Source of the DNA: Chengkuizengella sediminis
Lineage (GTDB): Bacteria; Bacillota; Bacilli; Paenibacillales; KCTC-33759
Length of the DNA: 64,000 bases
Direction of reading: 5' to 3'
Assembly: GCF_010078385.1 (NCBI RefSeq)
Contig: NZ_SIJC01000004.1
Location: forward strand, 405,941 to 469,940
The position numbers and the translations under genes are program-made. The notes under the pieces were generated by a model that saw nothing but the letters and a program-made list of their open reading frames with translations, was not told the DNA's origin and searched no databases. Of this stretch, positions 26,916 to 35,624 are shown piece by piece. The first letter of the stretch is position 1. Every line of letters begins with the position of its first letter.

Positions 26916-27827
26916 TTATGTTAGTTTTTCACCAAATAATGAACCCATTAATGCTACAGCAACCGTCGCTGTTTTATTTCTCTCATCCAATATTGGATTC
27001 ACTTCAACAAATTCAGCAGATGTAACAATATCTGATTCTGCCAACATTTCCATTGCTAAGTGACTTTCTCTATAAGACACTCCTCCAAGAACTGGTGTTC
27101 CAACGCCTGGTGCATCATGAGGATTTAATGCGTCTAAATCTAAGCTTAAATGAACACCATCTGTATTTTTCGAAATGTAGGCAATTGCTTGTTCCATGAC
27201 TTTACTCATTCCGAGGCGGTCAATTTCATGCATTGAATACACTTTAATTCCTTTTTCGCGAATTAAATCTTTCTCTCCCTCGTCTAGAGAACGCGCACCG
27301 ATAATGACTATGTTTTCAGGTTTGATCTTTGGTGTGAATTCTCCAATACTTGTAAGCTTTTCATGACCTAAGCCAAGACCTACAGCCAATGACATTCCAT
27401 GAATGTTCCCTGTTGGTGAAGTTTCCGCAGTGTTTAAATCTCCATGTGCATCAAACCAAATAACACCAAGATTGTTATAATGTTTTGCAACTCCTGCAAT
27501 GGTTCCAATTCCAATACTATGATCGCCCCCTAGTATTAGTGGAAACCGACTTTCTGAAATTACATTTGAAATAGAAGAAGCTAGTTTTTCATTTACCTCT
27601 TTCACTTCCTGTAAATTTCTTAAATTATGATCTTTATCGTTAACATCATCCTGGTCATCTGTTAAATGGCTTATTTCAATATTCCCTAAATCCTTAATAT
27701 CATATTCTAAATTTTGCAAACGCTCTACAATTCCAGCATACCGAATTGCGCTAGGGCCCATATCAACTCCACGGCGTGTTTGTCCTAGATCCATAGGTAC
27801 ACCAATAATTGAGATTTGTTGATTCAT
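26916..27827 (-). CDS. rocF: Arginase
   Basis: The start at 27827 is chosen because GGGAGGCGG lies 5 bases upstream; the product has 303 residues, the normal arginase size. The metal motifs are [20 protein letters not shown] and SLDLDALNP followed by APGVGTP, which together hold the two Mn2+ ions. The reaction is arginine to ornithine and urea. The gene precedes rocD on the same strand and follows an ABC-LytTR regulator gene. Agmatinase shares the fold, but the N-terminus ([20 protein letters not shown]) is arginase-type. Confidence 0.95.
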   Translation of the reverse strand: MNQQISIIGVPMDLGQTRRGVDMGPSAIRYAGIVERLQNLEYDIKDLGNIEISHLTDDQDDVNDKDHNLRNLQEVKEVNEKLASSISNVISESRFPLILGGDHSIGIGTIAGVAKHYNNLGVIWFDAHGDLNTAETSPTGNIHGMSLAVGLGLGHEKLTSIGEFTPKIKPENIVIIGARSLDEGEKDLIREKGIKVYSMHEIDRLGMSKVMEQAIAYISKNTDGVHLSLDLDALNPHDAPGVGTPVLGGVSYRESHLAMEMLAESDIVTSAEFVEVNPILDERNKTATVAVALMGSLFGEKLT

Positions 27828-27922
27828 TAGTCCGCCTCCCAGTTTAATTCTTTTATCAAGGGTATTATATCCTTTTTTAGCACGATGACTCAACTCGACA
27901 AAATTTTGTATATTTATACTGA

Positions 27923-28990
27923 TTAAAACCCTATAATGCCTTTCAAATCAGTCAATTTGCCCTTTGACAATGGAATTGAACTTTTTTTAGAATCATCTAA
28001 AACTAAACTATAACTATTCCGTGTCCAGGTGATCACTTCCCGTACTTTTTGTAAATTCACAATATATGAACGATGACAACGGAAAAAGCCAAACGGTTGA
28101 AGTCGACTGAGCAAATCGTTTAAAGTGTATGTACAGGGAAACACCTCACCCTTAACATGTAAATGGGATATTCCCTCACTACTTTCAACAAAATCAATTT
28201 CCATAGGGTCAAACAGTATGATTTTCTCGTCTACTTTGGCTGGAATTTTTTCAAAACGAACCTGCATATTAGAAGGGGTTGTTGAATCTTCTTTAGAAAT
28301 ATTGGGTTCTGTTGAGTTCTCTTCCTTTTCATCTTTCACATTATCTTCCTCATCCATAACTTCCAATTTTTTCAAACCTTGATCATTTAGATGGTATATA
28401 TGATTTGTCATCATAATCGCACTCTCAAGATAACTAGTCGTAATCAAAACAGCTCCTTCTTGAGAAACAAATTCATTGATCACTTTCTGAATGATAATTC
28501 TACTTTCAATGTCTACATTCTGATCAGGCTCTTCCAAAATAATCAAGTCAGGTTGATGGACCAATACACGAGCAAAGTGTAAACGTTTCTTTTCTGAAAA
28601 AGTCAATCTACTAATTTTCACTTTCGACTTATTTAATAAACCAACTTGTTCTAGGATTGGATTGATGTCTATTTTTACTTCATAGAGTTGTTTGTAAAAA
28701 TGTAAATACTGCTTTGCTGTCAGTCTTTCATACAAATTTTCATTTACAAATACGATGCCAATCCTTTTGCTTAAGCTCTTAAAATTTTTATTTAATGGGT
28801 TACTAAAAAATAATATCTCACCACTAGACACAGGCAACTCACCGATCATCAATTGTATTAACTTTGAACCTACTTCTCTATTACATTGGATAGCGACTAC
28901 TTCTCCACGATGAATCTCTAAATCTATTGCAGGAAATAATACCGAATTTCCCATGTTTTTTTCTAATTGTTTAATGTTTAATATACTCAT
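27923..28990 (-). CDS. ABC ATPase-LytTR fusion regulator
   Basis: The 355-residue protein fuses an ABC-ATPase-like N-terminal domain (about residues 1-205) to an acidic linker and a C-terminal LytTR DNA-binding domain (about 250-355). The LytTR part contains FDPMEIDFVESSEGISHLHV and FFRCHRSYIVNLQKVREV. The Walker A is degraded (CNREVGSKL, lacking GxxGxGKS/T) and the signature reads LTFSEKK rather than LSGGQ, while Walker B LIILEEPD remains. It therefore probably senses a partner rather than drives transport (inference). The start at 28990 uses GGAGG with 10-base spacing. No permease is adjacent; rocF lies downstream. Confidence 0.88.
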   Translation of the reverse strand: MSILNIKQLEKNMGNSVLFPAIDLEIHRGEVVAIQCNREVGSKLIQLMIGELPVSSGEILFFSNPLNKNFKSLSKRIGIVFVNENLYERLTAKQYLHFYKQLYEVKIDINPILEQVGLLNKSKVKISRLTFSEKKRLHFARVLVHQPDLIILEEPDQNVDIESRIIIQKVINEFVSQEGAVLITTSYLESAIMMTNHIYHLNDQGLKKLEVMDEEDNVKDEKEENSTEPNISKEDSTTPSNMQVRFEKIPAKVDEKIILFDPMEIDFVESSEGISHLHVKGEVFPCTYTLNDLLSRLQPFGFFRCHRSYIVNLQKVREVITWTRNSYSLVLDDSKKSSIPLSKGKLTDLKGIIGF

Positions 28991-29109
28991 TTCATACAAA
29001 CCTCCTGTCTTCACCTAAGTAAATCGTTCTCACATTATCCCATTTTTTATCCTTCATAACAAAAAATACATATGTAAAGATCCATTTTTTGATATTTGTG
29101 TTATAGTAA

Positions 29110-29230
29110 CTTTTAAAGAAAACTCGTCTTTTGACGAGCCTTAGTCAAAGACAGAAGGGTAGTTGCCAGTTCAAGAATGAACTGGAGCCGAAGTTTGTCA
29201 CAACAAAATAACAGAATTGAGGAATTCACT
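29110..29230 (+). promoter_or_regulatory. Structured 5' leader of TauE/SafE gene (candidate riboregulator)
   Basis: Two perfect hairpins, CTCGTC-TTTT-GACGAG (29123-29138) and CCAGTTC-AAGAAT-GAACTGG (29166-29185), are followed by an outer GACA (29150-29153)/TGTC (29196-29199) pairing. That pairing encloses unpaired AGAAGGGTAGTTG and AGCCGAAGT strands. It does not match a riboswitch class I can name. The compact three-element leader lies directly before the GAGGAA ribosome binding site. Confidence 0.4.
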
Positions 29231-29998
29231 ATGTCTGATTTAACTATTTTTCAATTATGTTTAACTATCCTAGCTGCTTTATTAATTGGATTTTCAAAAA
29301 CGGGGATACCCAGTGCTGGAATCTTTTTTGTTGTCATACTAGCATCCATCTTTCCAGCCAAGGAATCTGTCGGTATTTTACTACCTATGTTAATTGCAGC
29401 TGATATCGTAGCCGTTATTTACTATAGACGAACGGTAGTTTGGAAGTATCTTATCAAATTAATTCCATGGGTGATTAGTGGAATCATTATTGGTTTTTTT
29501 GTTTTAAAATCTATTACAGATGATGAACTATCTCTTTTACTAGGGATTATTATATTAACTCTTATCTTTTTACACATTTCTAAAAACAAACTTGAAAGCT
29601 GGCTTCAATCCAATTTTACTGAGTCTTCTCTTTTTCTAAACTTTCTCGGCATATTAGCGGGTTTCACAACAATGGTTGGAAATGCAGCAGGTGCCATCAT
29701 GGCGATTTACTTGTTAACTAAAGGATTAAAGAAAAATGAATTTATTGGGACTGGCGCATGGTTTTTCCTTTCAGTAAATGTAATTAAAATCCCGTTTTTC
29801 GTCTATCTTGGACTTATCACTCCAACAACACTAATATTTAATGCTTGGATGATCCCAGCGATCTTAATTGGAACTTGGTTAGGCATCAAATTTCTACCTC
29901 GTATACCACAAAATCATTTTCAAACGACGATTCTAGCTCTATCAGCAATTGGAGGAATTAAGTTGATTTATGATGGTGTTGTATATCTGATGAAGTGA
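29231..29998 (+). CDS. TauE/SafE family membrane exporter
   Basis: The start at 29231 is preferred (GAGGAA 7 bases upstream; the protein then starts MSDLTIFQLCLTIL). The 255-residue protein has about eight hydrophobic segments and two TauE/SafE-type motifs, IGFSKTGIPSAGIFFV near residue 22 and GFTTMVGNAAGAIMAIY near residue 140. It would export sulfite or related sulfur anions, or another small organic acid. The leader is unusually structured. A bidirectional terminator follows, convergent with an aldo/keto reductase. Confidence 0.85.
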   Translation: MSDLTIFQLCLTILAALLIGFSKTGIPSAGIFFVVILASIFPAKESVGILLPMLIAADIVAVIYYRRTVVWKYLIKLIPWVISGIIIGFFVLKSITDDELSLLLGIIILTLIFLHISKNKLESWLQSNFTESSLFLNFLGILAGFTTMVGNAAGAIMAIYLLTKGLKKNEFIGTGAWFFLSVNVIKIPFFVYLGLITPTTLIFNAWMIPAILIGTWLGIKFLPRIPQNHFQTTILALSAIGGIKLIYDGVVYLMK

Positions 29999-30003
29999 CT
30001 TAT

Positions 30004-30030
30004 AAAAAAATCCCGACTCATCGCCGGGAT
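30004..30030. terminator. Bidirectional terminator between TauE/SafE and AKR genes
   Basis: ATCCCG (30010-30015) pairs with CGGGAT (30025-30030). The A run before it gives a T run on the minus strand, ending the AKR gene at 30052. Confidence 0.8.
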
Positions 30031-30051
30031 TCAATCTCTAAGAACAGATTC

Positions 30052-31041
30052 TTATTTAACAGAAACTTCTTTTGAAACCTTATCAATTTCAGCAAGATGT
30101 TTTTCTGATAATTTAAAAGATAACGTACCCACATTTTCTTCAGCATGGTGCTTTTTGGTTGCTCCCGGAATGGCAACAATCGTTTCTCCGTGGAAATTGA
30201 TCGTCCAATTTAGAACAATCTGACTTGTTGTAACGTTATATTCCTGTGCTAACTGATCAAGTAAATCAATCAACGGCTGCGTTCTTTTCATTGCCGATGG
30301 TTTAAATCCTGAGCGATACTTACGAGGACCAGTTATATTTTTTGTGAGCTCAGGTTTTTTATGGAATTTTCCTGTTAATATCCCTTGTTCGAGTGGGGAA
30401 TATGCAATAATGGTAATTCCAAGCTCTTTCGCCGCATCCAACACCCCATTGTTTTCAATACGTCGATCTAATAAACTGTATTTCATTTGATTGGATACTA
30501 GAGGGAATCCGTGCTTTTTTAATGCACGATGTGCTTCTCTCAATTTCTTCTCATTAAAATTACTAACACCAACATGATTTATTTTTCCTTCTTTTAATAA
30601 AATAGCCATCTCATTCATCTCAGCGGTAGCACTAGAAAAGGAAAAAGGTTGATGAACCATATACAAATCAATTTCTCTACCTTTAAGCGATTGAAGTCTT
30701 TGATTTATAGTCTGCTTAATAGATTTTGCTGTTCTAAGAGCAGGCCACCACTTCGTTGCAATCAATGCATCCTTTGCTTCGTCTCCTAAACCATTCAAAA
30801 CATCAGCCAGTGCTTCTTCTGATTTCCCTCTTCCATAAGCCTCAGCGGTATCAAACCAATTGATACCACCTCTTAGGCTAATTTGAATAATTTCTTCAAT
30901 CTCTTGTTTTTCCAATACTGGCCAAAAACCACCTACGAATCCATTCCCTTTACTAAATTGCCATGTACCCAAACCTAATGCTGAAATCTTTAAGTCAGAT
31001 GCACCTAAGTTTCGAAGAGCCGTTTCTGTACTTACTGTCAA
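30052..31041 (-). CDS. Aldo/keto reductase
   Basis: The 329-residue TIM-barrel oxidoreductase has the catalytic tetrad in expected motifs: Asp and Tyr in WFDTAEAYGRGKSEEAL, Lys in IATKWW and His in YMVHQPF. A C-terminal NADPH-binding block is IVAIPGATKKHHAEENV. It reduces aldehydes or ketones with NADPH; the substrate is unknown. The start is set at TTG 31041 because GAGGTG lies 6-8 bases upstream; an ATG at 31047 is only two bases from that site. It is monocistronic. Confidence 0.85.
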   Translation of the reverse strand: MTVSTETALRNLGASDLKISALGLGTWQFSKGNGFVGGFWPVLEKQEIEEIIQISLRGGINWFDTAEAYGRGKSEEALADVLNGLGDEAKDALIATKWWPALRTAKSIKQTINQRLQSLKGREIDLYMVHQPFSFSSATAEMNEMAILLKEGKINHVGVSNFNEKKLREAHRALKKHGFPLVSNQMKYSLLDRRIENNGVLDAAKELGITIIAYSPLEQGILTGKFHKKPELTKNITGPRKYRSGFKPSAMKRTQPLIDLLDQLAQEYNVTTSQIVLNWTINFHGETIVAIPGATKKHHAEENVGTLSFKLSEKHLAEIDKVSKEVSVK

Positions 31042-31145
31042 TCTCATCACCTCATTAGAATAATTATTTTAAGTATACATCATTTTAGACTAAGATTGTA
31101 CACTTTGACCAAAATAATCATTTAGTATAATACCAGTTAATTAAA

Positions 31146-31173
31146 CAAAAAAAAGACCGATATATCATCGGCC
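31146..31173 (-). terminator. Terminator of glutathione peroxidase gene
   Basis: Minus-strand GGCCGAT pairs with ATCGGTC (one G-U pair), loop GATAT, followed by eight T. Confidence 0.85.
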
Positions 31174-31187
31174 TCTGCTTAAAATAT

Positions 31188-31670
31188 CTATTCACTTAAT
31201 AATTTCTCAATTTCATTTTTCATTTCTAGTGGATCTGTTTTCGGTGCATAACGAGCTACTGGTTTACCAGATTTATCGATTAAAAACTTAGTGAAATTCC
31301 ATTTAATCCCTTTAGATCCTAGAATTCCAGGGGCTTCTTTTTTTAAATAAGTAAATAACGGGTGAGCATCATCTCCATTTACATCAACCTTTGCAAACAT
31401 CGGGAAAGTAACACCGTAATTCAGTTCACAAAAGCTCTCAATATCAGATTCTTCACCAGGCTCCTGGTCACCAAATTGATTACATGGGAAACCTAATACA
31501 ACTAATCCTTTCTCACTATAACTTTCATGAAGCTCTTGAAGTTGTTTATATTGTGGTGTAAAACCGCATTTACTTGCAGTATTCACTATCAATATTACTT
31601 TCCCCTCAAAATCTTTCAAAGATTTTTCTTCACCTTTAATTGTTTGTACTGAATATTCATAAACTGACAT
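31188..31670 (-). CDS. Glutathione peroxidase family protein (thiol peroxidase)
   Basis: The 160-residue protein has the Gpx thioredoxin fold with peroxidatic Cys35 in [12 protein letters not shown], the Gln in [13 protein letters not shown] and the Trp in [11 protein letters not shown]. In Firmicutes such non-seleno proteins usually reduce hydroperoxides with thioredoxin or bacillithiol. An additional Cys in FPCNQ may be resolving. It is monocistronic with its own terminator. The ribosome binding site GAGGTG precedes the ATG. Confidence 0.93.
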   Translation of the reverse strand: MSVYEYSVQTIKGEEKSLKDFEGKVILIVNTASKCGFTPQYKQLQELHESYSEKGLVVLGFPCNQFGDQEPGEESDIESFCELNYGVTFPMFAKVDVNGDDAHPLFTYLKKEAPGILGSKGIKWNFTKFLIDKSGKPVARYAPKTDPLEMKNEIEKLLSE

Positions 31671-31762
31671 CTCAACACACCTCTTTCATAATAAATGTAA
31701 CATAAAAACATAAAAAACGTATTGAAAAAAACCTCTTGTTATGTATTCTTTGTTAACTCTCA

Positions 31763-32155
31763 CTAAAATATTTTAGAAACCTTTTTCACAGTCTCCTCAT
31801 CTTTCACTTTTCCTACTTTAGTGCCTTTTATAGGTATAAAAGATTCACCATTATAAGTATGGCTGATTTTTCCCTCTAGCAGTTGCCCTGTTACAAGACA
31901 TTCAATGAAAATCGAAGCATCGCCACTAGTCATACCTTTATACCAAATACCATCTGGATAACTAATCACGACACATTTGTCCTCACATCGTCCATTACAA
32001 AGTGTTCTAGTTGTATGTATATATGGATCTAATCCTCTATTTGTTATTTCATTTCTAATCGCTTGCGTTAATTCTTCTGCGCCTTCATTTTTACAACTGC
32101 CCCCATTGCATATTAACACATGTTGGTTTGTAGTCGTTAAATTCCATGTCGCCAT
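31763..32155 (-). CDS. Thioredoxin-like [2Fe-2S] ferredoxin domain protein
   Basis: The 130-residue protein has the cysteine pattern of thioredoxin-fold ferredoxins: ICNGGSCKNEGAEEL (two Cys) and a later TLCNGRCEDKCVV (three Cys). Four of these should hold a [2Fe-2S] cluster. The C-terminal 40 residues are basic. Family members include CbiW and the NuoE-like ferredoxins; the electron partner is unknown. It lies 29 bases downstream of the amj flippase gene on the same strand, so it may be in its operon, though the reason is not obvious. Confidence 0.82.
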   Translation of the reverse strand: MATWNLTTTNQHVLICNGGSCKNEGAEELTQAIRNEITNRGLDPYIHTTRTLCNGRCEDKCVVISYPDGIWYKGMTSGDASIFIECLVTGQLLEGKISHTYNGESFIPIKGTKVGKVKDEETVKKVSKIF

Positions 32156-32184
32156 AGTTTATCTCCTTTATTTTGAATGAGAAA

Positions 32185-33000
32185 TCAAGCAATAATTTTA
32201 GTAAACCAAGCTACATATTTTGCACCTGGCAAAAATATCACTTGAGCAAGCAATGTACCTAATAACCTTGATATTACCATCATGATTGATACATTTTTTA
32301 ATTTTGTATAGCTACCTCTTTTATTTATAACATCATCAGCCAGTACTGATATTTTAGGATCTACAAAAACCACAAGCAGAATTGTTGCTATACCATTAAT
32401 TAATCCTGAAGCCATAATGGCAGTTGATGCTCTTTCTGGAACTAATAGAGCTGCGTATAAAGCAGATAGAACACCGATTGTATATATTGCAGTGACTACC
32501 ATATTAATCATGAATAATCTTTTGGGAATATTTTTTAATGTGACTCCTTTTAGATAGGACCTCCCAGGAAAGTGTGTATGATTTATACCTCTTTTTATAT
32601 GGTCAATTGTTGAAACATTTTTAAAAAAAGCTGGAATCGAACCTCGTTGAACAGATAAGTGTATAATTGCTCTCGAAAATAAAGCAATAAAAGTTGGAAG
32701 TAAAAAAATGCCTATAACCGTGCCAACAGTTGAAGCACCTATGATTACTCTAAATTGGCTTTCAACAAATGTTAGCGTATTCGTTGATGGAGCTGTATCG
32801 ATTAAACTGCCTGTGAAAGGCTGTTGCATCATGTTTGCCATTCTTGAAATGATAACCATCAGATTAAAAAGAGATAGAGCGGATGCTATTAAACCGACTC
32901 TTGCTCCTGATAGACGAACAGCATAGGCTAGTGTTTCAATGGTATGTATGATTAAAATAAATAGAGAAATATAAATGACTTTATCATTTAAAATTTCCAA
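32185..33000 (-). CDS. amj: Lipid II flippase Amj
   Basis: The 271-residue membrane protein has about six to seven hydrophobic segments and motifs of the Amj (YdaH) family: HTIETLAYAVRLSGARVGLIA, FNLMVIISRMANM and the C-terminal SRLLGTLLAQVIFLPGAKYV. Amj moves the lipid II wall precursor across the membrane as an alternative to MurJ. The start is TTG at 33000 with AGGGGTG upstream, giving near the known 268 residues. In B. subtilis amj is under SigM control; no matching promoter was searched here. It precedes the ferredoxin-like gene. Confidence 0.9.
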   Translation of the reverse strand: MEILNDKVIYISLFILIIHTIETLAYAVRLSGARVGLIASALSLFNLMVIISRMANMMQQPFTGSLIDTAPSTNTLTFVESQFRVIIGASTVGTVIGIFLLPTFIALFSRAIIHLSVQRGSIPAFFKNVSTIDHIKRGINHTHFPGRSYLKGVTLKNIPKRLFMINMVVTAIYTIGVLSALYAALLVPERASTAIMASGLINGIATILLVVFVDPKISVLADDVINKRGSYTKLKNVSIMMVISRLLGTLLAQVIFLPGAKYVAWFTKIIA

Positions 33001-33224
33001 TGTTTCACCCCTTGTTATTAATGTAGTTATGAATATTATACCATGGGAAAAACAATACAAATCACTCAACCTAGAGTTTATGTTGGTAATTTTCGTAGTC
33101 TAATGATAAAGAATAACTTATACTAAATAATAGGGATTTACATATAAAAGAATGATATCCAAATTCAATGTTGCATATTATATGTTATAAGAACCCAAAC
33201 CACAGAAAAAGGGGATAGGTACAG

Positions 33225-33554
33225 ATGTCTGTTAAAGAAGAATTTCAAAATTTATGTGAAAAAGTGAAAGCTAATCCAGAACATATTGAAGGAATGGAGT
33301 GTGTCTATCAGTTCGATGTGAGCGGAGAAGATGAAGGCACTTATGTAATTGAACTGTCAAACGGGGACATTACTTATAAAGAAGGTGAAGTTGAAGACCC
33401 TTCGTGTACCATTCAACTATCTTCAAAAAACTTAATTAAATTGATGCATGGAAAATTAAACGCTACTACTGCTTTTATGATGGGAAAATTAAAAGTAAAA
33501 GGAAATATATCTTTAGCGATGAAATTAGAAGCAACACTAAAAAAATATCAATAA
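33225..33554 (+). CDS. SCP2 sterol-carrier domain protein
   Basis: The 109-residue protein is a stand-alone SCP2 domain: a beta sheet with CVYQFDVSGEDEGTYVIEL and DPSCTIQLSSKNLIKLMHG, then AFMMGKLKVKGNISLAMKLE, the signature helix of SCP2 proteins. It probably binds a lipid or acyl-CoA in the cytoplasm. A GGGGATAG ribosome binding site precedes the ATG. It is monocistronic with a strong terminator. Confidence 0.9.
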   Translation: MSVKEEFQNLCEKVKANPEHIEGMECVYQFDVSGEDEGTYVIELSNGDITYKEGEVEDPSCTIQLSSKNLIKLMHGKLNATTAFMMGKLKVKGNISLAMKLEATLKKYQ

Positions 33555-33559
33555 GAAAA

Positions 33560-33602
33560 AAATCCACCCTACTTCATACAACCTTTCATAGGGTGGATTT
33601 TA
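33560..33602. terminator. Strong terminator after SCP2 gene
   Basis: AAATCCACCCT (33560-33570) pairs with AGGGTGGATTT (33590-33600), followed by TTAATATT. A T run also forms on the minus strand. Confidence 0.85.
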
Positions 33603-33616
33603 ATATTCCACATTTT

Positions 33617-33684
33617 ATCCAGCGCATTTTTGATAAATTGAATAGCTTCTGCTCATGTCAGCGTATCTTTACCTACTTATCCTT
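33617..33684 (-). pseudogene. Relic of a duplicated SLH domain
   Basis: These 68 bases match 34206-34273 inside the neighbouring SLH-CAP gene at 62 of 68 positions by eye. Translated on the minus strand they read VGKDTLT, stop, AEAIQFIKNALD, against AGKDTLTRAEAIQFIKNALD in the gene. Two stops and no flanking frame show it is dead. It was probably left by duplication or recombination at the 3' end of an S-layer-homology gene. Confidence 0.75.
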
Positions 33685-33719
33685 CGAAAAATCAGGACCA
33701 TGCCATGATTCATTACTTC

Positions 33720-34763
33720 TTATTTGCCAATGAACATTTGAGTCCAATAATTTCCTTGTTCTATATAACCAACACCAATATGAGTAGAACTAGAACTTAA
33801 AATATTTTTACGATGACCACTACTATTCATCCAAGCATTCACTACTTCCTGTGGTGTTCTTTGACCATAAGCAATGTTTTCTGCAGCAGATCTGTAAGAT
33901 ACTCCAAAGCTTCTCATCATATCAAATGGTGAACCATAAGTTGGGCTTGTATGATCAAAGTATTCCTTAGATTGCATGTCGGCAGACTTGATACGTGCAA
34001 CTTCACTTAACTTCTTATCTACTTTCAATGGAGGTAAGTCGTACTGTGCTCGTTCTACATTTACTAAATCTACTACTTCTTGTTCATACGCACTTATCTT
34101 AAAAGATCCTTTTTGGGTAGTTTCTTGTTCAGTAGTACCTTCATTATTACTAGGTGGCTGAGATGGAGTATGTACTACTTTTTTTTCATCAGTTTTAATT
34201 CCTTCATCCAGCGCATTTTTGATAAATTGAATAGCTTCAGCTCTTGTTAGGGTATCTTTACCTGCATATCCTTTTACTGTGGCAGAGGTTTTGCCTTCGC
34301 TGAATTTTTGATCTAGAATATATTGGATAGCATCAGCACCACTTTTTTCTTGTCCATCTGCACGAGCTAATATTTCCGCAACCTTTGTGCGATCGATGAT
34401 TTCATCTCTCACTTGTCTGTTATATATTCCCTCTATTGGGTAGTCATTAGACCAAGCATATATGTAATATTTTTCTGCCCAATTTTGTCCACTACAAGTT
34501 CTAGGTACATCAGCCTCCAAAGTTCTAAACAATAGAGCTAAAAATTCTGCTTCAGTAATTTGTGAATTTGGATGGAATTTTCCATCTTGATAACCACTAA
34601 TGATTTCTTTTTGTTTAGCCCAAGTAATCGTTTTATCGGCCCAATGACCTTTTGTATCAGGATAAGCAGATGAGTTAGCAAAAACTGGAACTGTTAATTG
34701 ACTCATTAATAAAAATATTATGCAAATTCTAGTAAGATATTTTTTCAATAGTTTCACTTCCAT
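33720..34763 (-). CDS. Secreted SLH-domain protein with C-terminal CAP (SCP/PR-1) domain
   Basis: The 347-residue protein has a signal peptide (VKLLKKYLTRICIIF, cut near VFANSS). SLH-type repeats follow (YPDTKGHWADKTITWAKQKE, ISGYQDGKFHPNSQITEAEF and TLTRAEAIQFIKNAL), then a Ser/Thr/Gln linker. The C-terminal CAP domain is of YkwD type, with VNVERAQYDLPPL, FDHTSPTYGSPFDMM and the late GVGYIEQGNYWTQMF. SLH domains bind pyruvylated wall polymers; the CAP domain may bind lipids or act in spores or the envelope. A decayed SLH copy lies just downstream. It is monocistronic. Confidence 0.9.
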   Translation of the reverse strand: MEVKLLKKYLTRICIIFLLMSQLTVPVFANSSAYPDTKGHWADKTITWAKQKEIISGYQDGKFHPNSQITEAEFLALLFRTLEADVPRTCSGQNWAEKYYIYAWSNDYPIEGIYNRQVRDEIIDRTKVAEILARADGQEKSGADAIQYILDQKFSEGKTSATVKGYAGKDTLTRAEAIQFIKNALDEGIKTDEKKVVHTPSQPPSNNEGTTEQETTQKGSFKISAYEQEVVDLVNVERAQYDLPPLKVDKKLSEVARIKSADMQSKEYFDHTSPTYGSPFDMMRSFGVSYRSAAENIAYGQRTPQEVVNAWMNSSGHRKNILSSSSTHIGVGYIEQGNYWTQMFIGK

Positions 34764-34974
34764 TTCATAAAGTTTATTTTCTAGTTTATATATTAGAAGA
34801 TAAGCAAAACACTTAATATATTCTATTCATACTAATATTAGGAAACTATTTACCTATTTTATCTATTCTCTTTTACAACTAGTCCTTTCAAACTATATCT
34901 TTGAGGTGTAAAATATAATAATCACTGATTACAAAATACATTTGAATTTATCAAATTAAAGAATGGGGATCTTA

Positions 34975-35538
34975 ATGAACTTTCCACAACTTGAAACAGA
35001 ACGATTGGGTCTAGTAAAAATAGAAGAGAAACACATACAAAGTTACTATGAAATTATGTCCAAAGATGAGGTTACTAAATTTTATGGAATGAACAGTTTG
35101 AAAAACATTGAAGAAGCCACAAAAATAGTAGATTTATTTGAGAATACATTCAATAAAAGTCGTGGAATACGATGGGGAATTCTTATGAAAGATCTCAATA
35201 GATTAATAGGGACACTTGGACTAAATAACCTAAACACTGGGAGTAAAAAAGCTGAGATTGGGTACGAGTTGCATCCTTCATTTTGGGGCAAAGGGATTGC
35301 TGCTGAAGCCATTACAGAAGTTTTGGAGTACTCATTTCAAGAGTTGGATCTTTTTAGAATAGGTGCAATAACCTTTCCTGATAATGTAGCATCAAATAAA
35401 TTATTGGAAAAGTTAGGGTTTACTAATGAAGGTCTATTAAGAGGATACCTCTACCACAATAAACCACACGATGCATTTATTTATTCACTTTTGAAATCAG
35501 AATGGGGAAAAAACAATAAATCGTGGAGAACATCATGA
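34975..35538 (+). CDS. GNAT family N-acetyltransferase (RimJ/RimL-like)
   Basis: The 187-residue protein starts MNFPQLETERLGLVKIEE, the standard RimJ/RimL opening (LETERLxL). The acetyl-CoA loop is SFWGKGIAAEAITEVLEYSF, and ASNKLLEKLGFTNEGLLRGY is the C-terminal signature. The start at 34975 has GGGGAT 5 bases upstream; an ATG 12 bases earlier is the alternative. The substrate is unknown. It is monocistronic, followed after 86 bases by a Cys-rich protein gene. Confidence 0.82.
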   Translation: MNFPQLETERLGLVKIEEKHIQSYYEIMSKDEVTKFYGMNSLKNIEEATKIVDLFENTFNKSRGIRWGILMKDLNRLIGTLGLNNLNTGSKKAEIGYELHPSFWGKGIAAEAITEVLEYSFQELDLFRIGAITFPDNVASNKLLEKLGFTNEGLLRGYLYHNKPHDAFIYSLLKSEWGKNNKSWRTS

Positions 35539-35624
35539 AATTAAGTTATACAGGCAAAAGTCCAATCAAACCTTCAATTAAACTCATATAATATTTTAAC
35601 TTAACATGAAAGAAGGTAAAGTAT

